From assembly GCA_017591395.1 (NCBI GenBank), contig WEDG01000734.1, forward strand, positions 1 through 64,000: a stretch of DNA of 64,000 nt, given 5' to 3'. Below the pieces are notes generated by a model, which was given only the letters and a program-made list of their open reading frames with translations, ran no database searches and had not been told where the DNA came from. The translations under genes were made by a program, and so were the position numbers. Position 1 is the first letter of the stretch; every line of letters begins with the position of its first letter. Shown piece by piece: positions 22,991-35,859 of the stretch. The DNA comes from Schistocephalus solidus. Taxonomy: Eukaryota > Platyhelminthes > Cestoda > Diphyllobothriidea > Diphyllobothriidae.

Positions 22991-23475
22991 ATTTTGAATT
23001 CCCTTTTTAGATGCGAGTTTTGGTATCAAAAAATAGTATCACGGGATGTTGAAGAGGCTAATTTATATGAGCCAACTGGGTGGAACATAGTTGAAAAAGA
23101 GCTGACACTGTAAAAAAAACTTCCAGTGATATTTAGGAGAAAAAAACTGTCGCCCTTGGGGGGTGTCCAATGAGGGGCATCGGGGAGGTCACCTGGATCA
23201 TCACCAAAGTGCGGAAGATGCAGCCAGTCACTCCCTTCTTGGTTGCAGAGTCCGTCGAGTGATTTCAAGGCAGAAATATTCGTTCAGATCCTCCTCGGTC
23301 CGTCACGGTTCAAACAAAGGGAGAACGTTCATAGAGCGCATAGACCATGGCCACCAGGTCCGGCTGATGCAAATAATAACGGAGTTACCAAGGTTTGCAT
23401 AAAGTTAAGCCAGGAAGACCTCGGGGACCTCCGACTGGGAATTATGGGAGAGTGCTAGCATTCGAATGAAAATAA
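22990..23475. other. Unassigned, locally GC-richer segment
   Basis: Two overlapping plus ORFs (23163-23402, 23243-23458) and one minus ORF (23268-23026). None shows a known motif. Composition contrasts with the AT-rich DNA to its left, so this may be the edge of a repeat next to the LINE that follows. Confidence 0.3.
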
Positions 23476-23479
23476 TAAA

Positions 23480-25860
23480 CATAAGTAAATGCTACTCAAA
23501 TATGGGTAATAGTATTATAAATACCTTATTTTTTAATTCCCCATTTGAACTTTCAGCTCAAGTTTTAGCTCGCACAATTACATTGATCTAACTTTTGCTT
23601 AAAAGTCTCCAGGGGCTCCGACATAACAACATCCAGAGAAAGATTATTGCAAGCTTCAGCTGCCCTTTTGGAGAAGACGTACTTCCGAGTGTCTCGCCTA
23701 GCTCCATTCACACGTTATTTGGGAGGATGACCTCTCAAGTTCGTTGTGGTTGCTAACTCGAAGAAAGCACCTCAGACAAGACAACAGTACTGAACGCGTA
23801 ATATGCGGAATGTTAGTATCAGGTCTCCCCGAAGCTGTCCATAGCGCAAGGTAAAGAGATTGAGATTCAACAGTCGAGGTTCATAAGGCTGTGATCGATG
23901 TCCAAGGAAACGTTTGGTTGCTCGCCTTTTGACGGTTTCGAGGATGTTGAGGTCCTTTGACGTCCAGGGTCTCCAAGCTTGGATAGTGGATTCCAAATGC
24001 TGCCGCACGAAGGTTCTGAAGACTTTGGTGAAGCAGTCGGTATTGATAACTGAAAAAGCTCGTTTGACGAGGTACAGAGTCGACATCGCTGCCTTCGCTA
24101 CCTGTGCGCAATGTAGGGATTGTTTAAGCGAGGGCGTGATCCAGACTCCCAGGTCCTTTTGAGCATTCACTACTTCCAATGGAATGCCATTTAGTCGGTA
24201 ACCCGCACGATTCAAAGGAATGCTTTTCCCGACTCATATAATGTTGCACTTGCTCCCATTAAATGGCAAGAGCCAGTCATTCGATCATATCTGGAGTCGA
24301 TTTAAGTTTGCCTGCAAGTTCTCTTCGTAAGCCGCAGTTTGAATGACGCGCCAAAGTTTGATATCATCTGCAAACATAGCTATATCGCAGTCCAGTTCGT
24401 TGGCTTAATCGTTGATGCAGACAATGAACAAAATAGGGCCGAGAACAGAGCCTTTGGGGACGCCACTTTCGACCTAAACCTTGGCCGACTGTTTGTCGTT
24501 GATATGGACAGTTTGTAAGCGGCCGATTAGGAAGTTTTCTATCCATTTCAGAAGTCTACCTCTTATTCCTATGCAGTTGAGTTTATAAAGAAAGCGGTGG
24601 TGCGGCACGCTATTGAAAGCATTTTTGAAGAGAATATAGACTGCGTGCACCGGATTTCTTCTATCGACCGCCTCATTCCGAAACTCTAAACAGTAGAGCA
24701 AATTTGTTATGCAGGACCTACCTCTACGGAAACTATGCTGGACCTCGGAAAGAAGATGTTTATGTTCAAGAAACTGCATTAGTTGTTGCTTAATTATTTT
24801 TTCCATGATTTTGCAGCAAATTGAAGTAAAGCTGACTGGTCGATAATTTTTTGCGGAGAACGGCTTCCACCCATATAGAGCGGCGTAATCCATGCGGATT
24901 TCCAATCGGCTGGTAGACGTCCGGTCTCGAAGGATGTTTGGAATAGCGTAGAGAGTGGTTTTGCCAATTCTCTCGCGAGTTCTTTCAAGATCTTGGCAGG
25001 TACTTCATCAGGCCCATGTGACTTAGGTTCATTTTACCCCAAAAGTTCATTGAGGACAATAGTCCTCGTGAATTGAACAGTCTCGACTATTGTATCCACT
25101 TCGAAGACATCAGCAGGGTAATCGTATCTCGATTTCTTTGTGAAACCTGACCAGAAGTAGTCCGAAAGATGATCAGCCTTTGCACCGCCTTCAGTAAGGT
25201 CTATGCTTTCGGTGGTCCTCAGCAGGGTTATTAGATCCTTGATCCGTCTATTCTGCTTGAGGGAATCGCAAAACAGTTTCAGGTTCATGGTGGTCCGTTT
25301 CAGCATGTCCACTTCAAAATCCTGTCTTGTTCTAACAATAAGGCCCTTGACCTTATTTCTCTGCTGTTTTTACGAATTAAGAGATGCAGGAGTTCCATCC
25401 GTAAGCTATTCTTCCGCAATCTGCATTTTTTGTTTACTTCTATTTTTAAGCCTCCGTAAGCCTTCACGGTCTGTTGGTTGACCTCTTTCTCGAAATCGGA
25501 CAGTGATTTTTGATGAGCTTGTGCGGTACGACGAGGAATGTTCTTCAGTCCTCGGTTAAGTTTCCAAAGAATAAAGGCTCCCACTGAGTGCGCATGAGTT
25601 CAGCCTGCATTCCACCAAAGTCGCCTTACCATATATTACTTCTGACTGTTGTAGATATTTATGGCATAGAAAATAGTGAGTACTCCCATCACAGTACAAC
25701 GTGGTCACATTAACCTAGCCGCGGTATATATGACACTTCGTAGATGCTCACCTGTGAATTCGTGAGAATGAGGTTCATACAATTGGCCTGTTGTCCTTCG
25801 CGCACCCTTGTTGGAAAAGTGACATGCTGTGTGAGAAGAAGCTTTACAGTCGTGCTCAAA
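23480..25860 (-). mobile_element. Long LINE copy: endonuclease tail, linker, RT, 3' UTR, broken
   Basis: On minus it starts inside the endonuclease: KLLLTQHVTFPTRVREGQQ, then ANCMNLILTNSQVSIYEVS (about 25845-25730). A linker of basic frames follows (25584-25300, 25312-25034, with LKQNRRIKDLITLLRTTES). RT begins at 24988 (ELAKPLSTLFQTSFETGRLP) and continues at 24905-24474 (FRRGRSCITNLLYCLEFRN, AFNSVPHHRFLYKLN) and 24546-24364, ending in FADD (24363-24374). The C-terminal part is 24215-23772 (VNAQKDLGVWITPSLKQS, AWRPWTSKDLNILETVKRRA). The 3' UTR has a GAGTAG-containing hairpin-like site (about 23485-23515). Several stops and frameshifts. At its 5' end it abuts the inverted repeat beginning at 25871. 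Confidence 0.85.
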
Positions 25861-25870
25861 AGGCAACCGT

Positions 25871-26437
25871 CAAAGCAAAATTACGCAAACATTTAACTTC
25901 TGAAGATATAAAGTCCTTATTGTCTGGTCCCTTCCCAAACTCGCAACTTTCGGATTTCGAAAAGGGTCCTCCTGGTATTTGAGGCCGCTCCCTTGATATT
26001 ATATTGGTCTCTAATTATATTTCCATCATCCTCTGCAGAGTAACTCTTTGCATTCACTTTTTCATCCCCTCCTTTTGAACCCTGACGATGGTCTGCAGGT
26101 TCAGTTGATGATCAAGGCGGGTTCTGATATTTTTGCCTCTTTGATTGGTGGACTATGCAGTCGGCAAGGTCGCATCTCGATGATGATCACATGACCTCTA
26201 CCGTCCCCTCTTCGTTTCGACCCTGGTGTCCACGATGGGTTCGTCCTCTCTCACCTCCACTGGTGGGTAAAAACAGTAGCTCTGACTGCTATATTATCTC
26301 TAACATGACAAGGAGCGTTCCGAACCCTCATAAGTTGTCAGCAACATCACAGTACTATCCCATTGCATCTAGCTATTAATTTTTTAGTGAAGCAGTTTTT
26401 TTTCCTAATTTTTTTAAATTGGCGGCTCGCCAAACTC
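25871..26437 (+). repeat. Left arm of large inverted repeat
   Basis: Runs from CAAAGCAAAATTACGCAAAC to GGCGGCTCGCCAAACT. Its reverse complement aligns along its length with 26748-27383, sharing for example CCTCTGCAGAGGATGATGG-type, GATGCGACCTTGC and CGCCAATTTAAAAAAA segments. A short ORF crosses it (KHLTSEDIKSLLSGPFPNSQ), with no known domain. Confidence 0.9.
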
Positions 26438-26747
26438 CGCCTCCGATTTTACCGTAAGAGTTTTTTACTGCTTCTTTTCTGGTTCACCATTTATGTCAGA
26501 GATGTTTGACTATTGTTTTAAAAATGGCAAATCGTTCTGAATCGGACATGCCTACCATATTGTTCATTTCTGCTGTTAATAGGGCTGCTCACATAGTGCA
26601 GCAATTATCCACTTTGTATTTATTTATGCTGCGATATTAAGTTTGAAATGACGGGTTTCTCTGGGCTTTAAATATACCATTTATTTATTTATATACGGTG
26701 AACAAGAAAATAAGCATTAAAAAACATTAACGGTTTAAATGGGTGCA
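26438..26747. other. Spacer between inverted arms
   Basis: About 310 bases, AT-rich, no ORF or motif. It forms the loop if the arms pair. Confidence 0.7.
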
Positions 26748-27383
26748 AAGTTTGGCGAGCCGCCAATTTAAAAAAACAAGGAGAAAAAACTGTTTCTCTT
26801 AAAATTAATAGCTAGAGTTCCTGGGATTGGTACGATGCAATGGGATGGTATTTTGATGTTGCTGACAATTTAGGAGGGTTCAGAACGCTCTTTGTCAGGT
26901 TTGGAGATAATAAAAACAGTCAGAGCTACTGTTTACAGCCACCATTAAGGTGAGAGAGGAGGAACTCATTATAAACAGCATGGTTGAAAAAGAAGTGGGA
27001 AAAGAAGAGGTCACGAGATCATCACCGAGATGCGACCTTGCTGTCTGCATAATCAACCAACAAGCAGGCGTAAACCTCAGAACCCGCCACGATGATCAAC
27101 AGATCCCGGAGACCATCATCAGGTTTGTAAAATCAGAGGAAATTATCAATGTTGTCAAGAGTTGGCGATGCAAGTTAAAAAGAAGGGGACGAAAAAGTAA
27201 ATGCGAAGATTGAATATGCAGAGGATGATGGAAACATTTTTATAAACCAATAGAATATCAAGGGAGCTGCCTCAAATACAAGGGAAACCCTTTTCGAAAT
27301 CCAAAAGTTGCGAGTTTGGGAAGGAAACAGACAATAAGGACTTTATATCTTCCGAAGTTAAATTTTTGCGTAACTTTGTTTTG
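26748..27383 (-). repeat. Right arm of large inverted repeat
   Basis: Inverted partner of 25871-26437, longer by about 70 bases because of two insertions: about 17 bases near 26817 (GTTCCTGGGATTGGTAC) and roughly 40-50 bases near 27130-27175. Substitutions are moderate, so the arms are not a recent palindrome. Confidence 0.9.
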
Positions 27384-27689
27384 AAAATAGCTAATGTGGA
27401 TGACAACCTAATATGCAGTGGAAGATTATTCCAGATGAAAGCATATTTGGAGTCAAAACAACTGAGTACGGTTAGTTATTGAGCTAAGTGTTGGTGAAAT
27501 GATCATGGAGGAATAACGACTGGCCTAGGGGACGACATTATTCTTGGTTAGGAAGACCAATCAGGCGGTACAGGTTTAACTTTGTTTTCGGAAGGAAGAC
27601 ATTATGTGATATAAAACCACATATATGTGCAGCTTTTGCAGGAATTCGATCTGCATGAGGCGATAATGCATGCTTATTCGTGTATTTTA

Positions 27690-28500
27690 GACCTAAGTCT
27701 CTTATGGTTGATGGTTCAAAAGTGTACGTTTTTGAAATACTAGGGGTCCAGGAAGTTTGGCGGTGTCAAAAAACATGAAAATACTCTTGGATGGTGAAAA
27801 TTCCCTCTGCCAACTAGAGCTCCAACGTGAAAGCATACGTAGATCAGTGTTGATTTTATCAGTGCAACTATTGGCAGTGTCTTTAGAAAATGAAAAAATG
27901 CACTTGCGATAAGGGGCTTTGGAACCGTGCCTTGAAAAACGCCACACGTGATCGGCTGAAGCGTCAAATAGCTATTACCACTAAGACCTTCTGGCTGCGG
28001 TTAGACAAGCAGGAACCAATGAAGTCAAGGAGAGAGAGCCGAATGCCGAGGGGTTTCAGTTTAACCAGAAGACGTCGGTGCGGTACCTTGTCAACGGCTG
28101 CGCTCAGGCAAAAGTGGATCACAACCACTGACTGTTGCTCACAACGAATGGAAGGGACAAACTTCGCAGGATCTCCCAAGTAGACAACCATATTGCTAGT
28201 CATTTAAGAGCTTATTTTTCAGGCAGAAGTCGAGATTTTGAGTGAAAATATTTTGAAAAGAAGTTTTGCTAGAGCAACGGTTTTGTGAACGACTCGATAA
28301 TTATTTACGTCCGACCGAGATCCCGACTTTTAGACAGGAATAATGATAGATGTCTTCCATGAGTCAGGAACGAATCCTTTTAAATATAAACTTATAATTA
28401 AATGGCTAAGCAATCGGGGGAAGCTCGGCACTCTCTTAATAACTGAGTTTGGATTACCATCAGTCCCCGAAAGAGTGCGAGAGTTTTAGACGAATTATTT
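27690..28500 (-). mobile_element. RT fragment of a different LINE lineage
   Basis: On minus: GFVPDSWKTSIIIPV and KSGSRSDVNNYRVV (about 28375-28290), then DKVPHRRLLVKLKPLGIRLS (about 28095-28035) and LSNRSQKVLV. A shifted frame then reads VFQGTVPKPLIAS (about 27945-27910) and LRMLSRWSSSWQREFSPSKS (about 27830-27775). The order matches RT fingers and palm up to just past the catalytic region, but the FADD box is not readable. Motif wording differs from the other LINEs here, so it is probably another clade. Sequence at 28500-28690 may be its upstream part. Confidence 0.65.
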
Positions 28501-28699
28501 GCTAAAGAATAAGTTCTGAGGATAAACCAATGGTGCTGATAACATTGAATGAGAATGCCTGAAACGTGGACACCAGTTCAGATCCCTTCCTAAGATTATT
28601 TGCAAAGAAAAGGAAGTTGAATTGGACCAAAGGGCAAACGGTAACTTAGAAGAAAATGCTACCAGCAAAAGGTCCATATAATCTTTCACAGATCTAGAC

Positions 28700-29450
28700 T
28701 TCGAAACCCCTGCTGCTACTCTGCTTCAGTGCGATGTGACCACGGCCCATGCTCGAGCAAACCGTAAGCAACATATAGTGATACAGGGTGCACCAGAATC
28801 AATGGCTACAGTTGCTGGGGATAAGGTGGAGCACGATCGAGGTCTCGTTCGGCAGTACGCTAAATCACTGCTAAGGGGCACTGAATCTGTAAAAAAATTC
28901 TCAAAACATTTAGAATAGGCAAGGCTCAGCCGCCGAATGGTTCAAGCTCTCGGCCACGACCATTAAAAGGTCATTTGGGACACCGAAGCGCAGGCACAGC
29001 TTATTCTGGAAAGAAAGTCGTCTCTGCGGACCATGCATGCTGGAGTTTTTCTTTCAGCCGGATTATGAACCAAAGGAACGCAGCAAAAATGCGATTTTTG
29101 AAAAAAACGATCTAAACGACCGAAAGAACAAAGGTGAAACCGGCCTACAAATAAAAGGAGGAGAAATAGTCCACATTGAACGAAATTTTCTTTGGCCGGA
29201 AGTAGTCAGGCGGAAAACTTAACCAAGGTCAACCGGCCGGCTCTGGAAGATACCACAAGCAATAGTGGCCGCTGCCTCGAAATCTATTATACCAATTGAC
29301 AGAGTCTCTTCAATAAACTTGACGAACTCAAAACAATAGTATCTGAGCATAAACCGCATATAATTGCATTAGCAGGGACTTGGCTGACCGAAGCAGAGCA
29401 ACCTAAATTCCTACACATCACTGATGTCCGAAAATGCAAAAGTTTTAGTT
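28700..29450 (+). mobile_element. LINE 5' part: ORF1 and endonuclease start, broken
   Basis: ORF1 segment 28736-28918 reads HIVIQGAPESMATVAGDKVE with DRGLVRQYAKSLL. It is interrupted by a stop and shifts, then FFQPDYEPKERSKN (about 29046-29087) and GGEIVHIERNFLW (about 29158-29196). The endonuclease start follows: LEIYYTN, LFNKLDELKTIVSEHKPH and IIALAGTWLTEAEQ (about 29270-29400), where the usual TETWL reads AGTWL, so the catalytic Glu is gone. It lies head to head with the RT fragment on minus just to its left. Confidence 0.75.
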
Positions 29451-29795
29451 TTCTCAAAATACAGCGAGTTTCAATGTCACCTGTGAAGGAAAGGTTCGAT
29501 GGGTTTTTCACTCTTTGTGTAGATCTGACACAAGAATACTTCCAGTTTCTATAAAGACTTATACAAATAAGCGAACGGAAGAAAATAGAATGTGCACAGC
29601 ATTGAAAAAAACGTTTTATAATCGGAGCATGCTAAGCTGACATAATAACAGCGCTGTGATTTTTAACACCTTGCTCAATTATGCTTACGCCGAGTAAACA
29701 TTTTTCTTTCTAAGATTTTAACACAAATACAGTTAAGCCGCGTACCAACATGATGCAGCTTAATAACTCCTGGAAGTGAAGTCAAAACCAATTCA
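29450..29795. other. Unassigned spacer
   Basis: Decayed sequence between the LINE endonuclease fragment and the SINE array. No feature supported. Confidence 0.35.
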
Positions 29796-29799
29796 ATGT

Positions 29800-30727
29800 G
29801 CACACCAACGGGGTTTTAAACCCCTGCCCATTTTAAATCGACAGCATTGCTCTAAAATTGGCACATTACCCTGTAGATTAGCTGGTTGCGATCGGGAATA
29901 TGACGGGAGTGTAGGGCTGACCGATTTGATTCAGGACCACTTTTGTTCCAATGTTACCTTGAGCAAACTTAAGAGCCCTCGCAGGTGGTAGCATTGCAAC
30001 GTGTAGCATTGTTGATAGGATGGAACTGTCAAAGATAATAGAGACCTGAATGGCTAGTTAGGAATGGTCATTTCAGTCTTATTACCGTAATCAGCCAGCC
30101 ATACTCAATCCTGAGTGTAATCCACGTGAAATTCAATTCCGTGCCCTCTGGTAATTGAGTGGTAGGCTATACCATTGAGCCATTGGTTCGTTGTTTTTTC
30201 GGCTGAAATATGTAATTTGATGGTAGTGTGTGGTCAACCGATTTGATAAGGGAACATGTATCATCCGAGTTGTGCTCGAGTTCACTAAATTGCCATCGAA
30301 GTCGCTTGGATAGCGAGGTGTAGCATATGTCAATTAAGTGGAACCGATAAAGTCAATGGATACCGGAAAGGACATTTCTGGCTTATAAGCCCTTATCCGC
30401 CAAACATACACAATTCTAAGTATAGACATCGCGGGATTCTAGCCCACGATATTTCTCATAATTTCGAAAGATCTACCAATTTACCACTAATACCTGGATT
30501 TTTCGGTTACGATCGGGAAATATAATGTATGTCTGCTGATTACCGATCTGCTAAAGGATCATGTTAGTTTTGTTGTGCCCTAGAGTTCTCTTTTGAGTGC
30601 TGGCCAGCGGTCGCATAGCACCGTGTGGCAAACGTTGCTAAAGTAAAACCCAAACATGTAAGTGAGACCATTAGGACCGTTTCTGTCTCATGAGCCCTCA
30701 TCAGCCACTCAAACCATCATAGTACCG
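29800..30727 (-). repeat. SINE tandem array, minus-orientation block
   Basis: Units read on minus: a head-less tail at 30727-30502, a full unit at 30501-30201, a full unit at 30200-29882 and a head only at 29880-29800. Heads contain A-box-like runs such as TGGCTCAATGGTATAGCC, and the units end in CCCGATCGCAACCAGC-type sequence. Each unit joins the next directly, without a poly-A run. The body landmarks (GGCTGATTACGG, CACCTGCGAGGGCTCTTAAG, GATCGGT.AGC) are those of the plus block and of the SINE at 7.7-8.0 kb. Confidence 0.8.
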
Positions 30728-33250
30728 ATTGCAATCGAAAAAAAGACAATCCAGTGACCTAATGGTATAGCATTCAACTCAATTACCGAAAATCACGGAA
30801 TTATTTTCCATGTGGATAACACTCAGGATTGAGTATGAATGGCCAATTACGGTATTAAGACAGAAATGTCCATTCCGTTCTCCCTCGTCTTTATCAGTTC
30901 CCCTTTATCACCATATGCTACATGGCACTATGCGTCCCTCGGCAGGGGCTTCATAGTCAGCTGCAGGGCACAACAGAGCTCACATGTTCCTTAAAGAGAT
31001 AAATGAGCCGCAGAATACCAACATATTCCTGGTAGCGACTGGCAAGAAAAGAAGCCCTTGGGTCACTGTAATAGAGCTTAACTTAATTAAGAAATGTTGC
31101 GAGTTTGAATTCAACGTGGTCCAGACTTATATATTTGGTATGAGTGGTTGATGAAGACTAATAAGTCAGAAGTGGCCATTCGGGTCTCCTTTGTCTTTGT
31201 CAGTTCCACCATATCAGCATATGCTACACGTAGCAATGCTACACCCTGCAAGAGCTCTATAGTTAGCTACTGGACAAAACGGAACAAAGATTTTCCTGGA
31301 ACATGTTGGTGAGCTGCCGCTATCATCATTTATCTGAATGCAACTGGCAAATAAGGGCACGTAGCTCACTGGTAGAGCGTTCAACTTAATAGAAAAATGA
31401 AAAAAATTGATTTCCATGTGATTTACACTTATTATTTGGTATGATGGGCTGTTGAAGGCTAATAAGCCGGACATGGTCATTTTGGTAAACGTATTCTGTT
31501 TCGGTTCATCTTTTTCAACATATGCTGCACGATGCTTTGAGACAGTGGGCTGACGCTCAAAAGAGAGCTCCAGGGCACGACAGAACTCACATTTTCCTTA
31601 AGCAGGCCGGTGAGTAGCAAATTATATCAAACTCTTGATTGAAAACGAAAATAATCAAGGATCAGTGGGTCATTGGTAGATCTTTCGACTCTATGAGCAA
31701 TATCACGGTTTCGAATACCATGATGTCTATAATTACGATTGTGTTTGTTCGGCTGGTGACGGTTAATAAACCAGAAATGGCTATTCCGACCAGCTTTTGC
31801 GTTGTCCATTTCACTTTTTTCAACATATCATTCTCGTAGCCATGTGACCCCCAGCGAGGGCATTAAGGTAAATCCCGGAAAAATGTATATAAACCTGTTC
31901 GCGAAGCAGATCAGTGAGCCACACAACATCTTCATATTCCGTACGTAACCTACAAATTAATGTGACGTTGGCTCAAAGATAGTGTGTTCGACTCATTTAC
32001 CACAGGTCACGGGTTCAAATCTCAGGTGTTCTACACTTAATATTGCATACGACTGGCTGATGATGGCAAATAAGCCAGGCAGGGTTTTTGGGTCTTTTTG
32101 TCTGTTTCTGTTCCACTGTATCAGCATGTGCTATATGGCGCTATGGGGACACGGGCGATGGCTCTAAAGTAAGATCCAGTAACTAGGGAAAATATGTATT
32201 CTTTACGCAGATATATGAACCACAGAATATCATCATATTCCCGATCGCGTTCGGCACGAAAACGAGGCCGTGCATCACTGTAAGAGCGTTTTACCTAATA
32301 AAAAAATGTTGCGGGTTCGAATTCAAGGTAATCTACACATAGGATTTTGTATGGGTGGCAGATGATTAAAAATAAGTTAAAAATGGCTATTTATGTCTCC
32401 CGTGTCGTTGTCAGCTCCACCTTATCAACATATGCTTTACGTCGCTATGCTACCACCTGCGAGGGCTCTAAATTTACCTACAGGGCAGAAGAGAACATAC
32501 ATGTTCCTTGAGCATGTCGGTTAGCCGCACGCTTACATGATATTCACGATCGCAGCTGGTGAAACGATGGACCCTTGGCTTATTGGTAGAGCATCGGACT
32601 CCATGACCACATGTAAGGATTCGAATCCCAGGTGGACTAAGCATATGATTCGGTTTGACAGGGTGATGACGACTAATAAGCCATAAATGTCGATTCAGGT
32701 CTTTCATGTCATTGTCCTTTCTACTTTATCAGCATATGCTACATGTTACTATGCGACCGCCTGTGAGGGCTCTTAAGTGAGCTCTAGCGCACCACGGTAC
32801 ATACCTCTTCATAAAGGAAATCAATGAGCAGCACACTATTATCATCATACCGAGCCAAATCGACAAAATAACGGGACCGTTGCTCAATGTTAGGTATATC
32901 GATTCAATCACCAAATTTCACGGGTTTACCTCACATGTGTTCCATAATAACGATTGCGTTTTTCCGGCTGACGACGTCGAGTAATCCAGAAAAGATTATT
33001 CGGTGCACTTTGTATTTTTCGTTTCCATTTTATAAACATATACTACACGTCGCCAGGCGACCGCCAGCATGGGCTCTCCCGTGGGCTCCATGGCACAACG
33101 GAACATACCTGTTCCTTAAGCGGATAATTGAGCCACATACTAACTTTATATTCCCTAAAGACAACCCACAAAAAAATGGGCAAGTGGCTTAATGGTAGTG
33201 CGTTTGACTGCATTACCCAAGGTAAATGGATTTAATTTCATGTAAAAACT
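30728..33250 (+). repeat. SINE tandem array, plus-orientation block of nine units
   Basis: Approximate unit limits: 30728-31043, 31044-31348, 31349-31643, 31644-31953, 31954-32255, 32256-32560, 32561-32864, 32865-33168, and a head-only unit at 33169-33250. The period is 295-316 bases. Each head resembles a tRNA; the clearest, at 32572-32640, has TTGGCTTATTGGTAGAGC (A box) and GGATTCGAATCCC (B box). Bodies share AATAAGCC.GAAATGGC, TTTGTC.TT.TC, TATCAACATATGCT, GAGGGCTCTAAA and CATGTTCCTTAAGC. Unit ends read ATATTCCCGATCGC.ACTGGC. Substitution between units is considerable, so the array is old. None of the heads folds as a clean tRNA. Confidence 0.85.
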
Positions 33251-35855
33251 AGCTGTCAACCATGTGAACAAGCGATTCAAGACGTCTGTTGTCCTGAAAG
33301 TGAATATCAGTTATGTTACAATGGAATAGTAGACCGAGGTTTGATAGAAAAGATCCAGAATACATCATGAAGTCATTGCACTTCTGTAAAGTTGACATAT
33401 CAAGCCGTAAAGCTTTAACTTTGGGTTAAATAGTTGAGTTAATTCTGAGAAGACTACCTGTAATCAAGCAACACTTTGTCGGAAGAGGTAGCTTAGGACT
33501 AGTTGCTATTGTGGGTACAATCTTTATTTAAAAATATAAGTGCAATCTACGCAGGAGGGTAATAAAATACATACATATAGAGGTTTCAAAATGTTTGATA
33601 TGTCAACAACAGCTTTTTAATGGAAATTGAATGTTTTAAAAATTTCACATTTCATTCGATATTTCCACTAGAATTCACTGTTCATGCTTTGAATCGGCAT
33701 TTTTTCGTGGATTGAAAAGAGCAAGTAATAAGGCTATGTCGGGGAAACAGTATACGACTGTATATTTCCACTTTTTGTTAAATACAGCACCCACATCGAG
33801 ATTTATCAACACAAACAATTTAAGATTTCAAAAAGCTTTCAAAAATCGACCTGGGGGATTAATCCACCGGAATATTTAGAAGCGTTTTACTCAACCCACA
33901 TTTGCAAAAGCAGAACAGAAAAGACATACTTGAAAGACTGCGGTTAACTGGATACACGGCAAGTTAACAAAGGAGATGAAATCTAGTGACAACTATCGCG
34001 AGTGCCTTCTCTGCGGTGGTCTCGCACGTAAACTTCATACATTTACCTTTTGAAAGAATTGAGGTTATATACCGACAGCAAATTCGATTGGAATTTATTG
34101 ATTCACATTTTTTGTGGAGCAGATTGCATCAGTCATTCATTAAGACATCTAGTACAGAGCATAGGCAATTACACTGTCTGTCTGTTTAGGTAAAGATATA
34201 CGTCAGTCGACTCCAAACTCAATGCGTGCAGGCCTCATCAATATGAACCACTCATTCGACGCCAAATAAGGCTCTCAGGTTATCTAACATTTCCTAGAAA
34301 AATACTCTAAATATTTACGCAAGCGATTGACATCAAAACCGAGGAATTACATTTCCGTTAATGAATCCAGCAATTTTTTGTCAAAATAAATTAACTAAGG
34401 CCACCTGCTATGCCTTTGAAACTGCAAGCGGTAATTACAGGCTGGCTTCAACGCCCTCCCAAAAGTCGCATGCATGTTGCGCATTAGCCATGAAAAGTAC
34501 TCACACCTTCCATTTAACACCTTCATCTACCCGTCATTTATTCTGCATGGAAAAACACAACTGTTACTAACCGTTTTCCCGATGTACATATTAATTCTGC
34601 CAATCACACAAAAATTCACTATCCGAGTCATTTTTGTGGTCTGCTGATAAATTTTCTTTTCTTTCTAATCAATTAAATTTTTATAACTTAGAAAATGTCA
34701 GCGTGCAGTTAAGTTATCTGAGAAATATCGGATTTATGGAGGCCAGTTCTGTTTTCTTGGTTATTAACATTGTATCCATAAGTGCGCAATTTTCTTTGAG
34801 GTCTTTAAACACTCTAATGGCCTTTACCATACGGAGGCCTAAGACGTTTAAAGTCGGTTTATCGTCATATAAAGAGGAAGACTAAATATACCCGTCCAGT
34901 TGGCTGTCAAATTTCCGTTACATCATCACTATGTTGAACACATGAAATATATATTTCAAACAGAGGGCTCAATTTTGTATATTTAAATATTCATTAAGCC
35001 TCCAGAAATAAATGTATATGCTGAAGAAAAGAGGCTGCGCGAAGGAATAGTAATCAATCCAAACTACGGAAGATGGATTTGCCAAACCACTCAGGCAGTT
35101 TGCAGTTAGATTATAAAAACAGTCAAACCAGAATTTTTTCGCAAAAGATAAGTGGAGGCGTCGACTGGCGATCAAAGAACCAACTACAATAAAGTGCACT
35201 AAATCAAAATTTGTGTTTACTTTTGCTCAGTAATAACAGCATGGAAGTAGCAAGAGAAGCAGTACGGGTGTCACTGAAAAGGATAAAATCAGTAATCAGA
35301 ATGACATGAAACAAACACTTTAAACATTTTTAAACATTCCTTTACTTTTTTTGTCAGACGAGAAAGGCAAGTTATAACAGTCAATTCTCTCCTGTAGGAA
35401 ATTGTCAGTTATAACATTAATTTACTCTTTATGAAATAAAAGTCATCACAATCAAACAGCAATAAAATGCTAGGCTAAATTATTCAAAGGTAGCAGTAAA
35501 ACGAAGCTCACAAGCGTCAAATGTAAAAAAATAATACAATTAATGAGACCGCTCTCTAAAAAAACTGCGAAACAGAAGCTCGTTAACTCTTACTAGCGGA
35601 CATTGGTCAACATTATCGCCCCAATCTATCTAATGCGTAGCTCAATAACAATGGTTATTCAGTGAAAAAACAGTTTACGAAATAGTTCTTTGTAAAAGTA
35701 AATGTAGAAACAATCTTTTGGTTCTTGGCTTAACCTGCTCGGTAATCTTAAAAATTAAAAGAGATCTGCTTCTCAGTTTGTACACAAAAAAACTTTAAAA
35801 AATCTTACCACAGATTGACGTTACTAAGAATTTCAAAATATAGTAGGTTAATTAT
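33250..35855. other. AT-rich region without recognised feature
   Basis: ORFs are under 85 codons, with no motif. Nothing supported. Confidence 0.4.
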
Positions 35856-35859
35856 TCAA

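Noticed and set aside
29800..33250. Evenly spaced repeats suggesting a CRISPR array or a cluster of tRNA genes
   Set aside because: Units are about 300 bases, diverged from end to end, with no short repeat/unique spacer pattern; the tRNA-like heads do not form clean cloverleafs and sit on a shared non-tRNA body.
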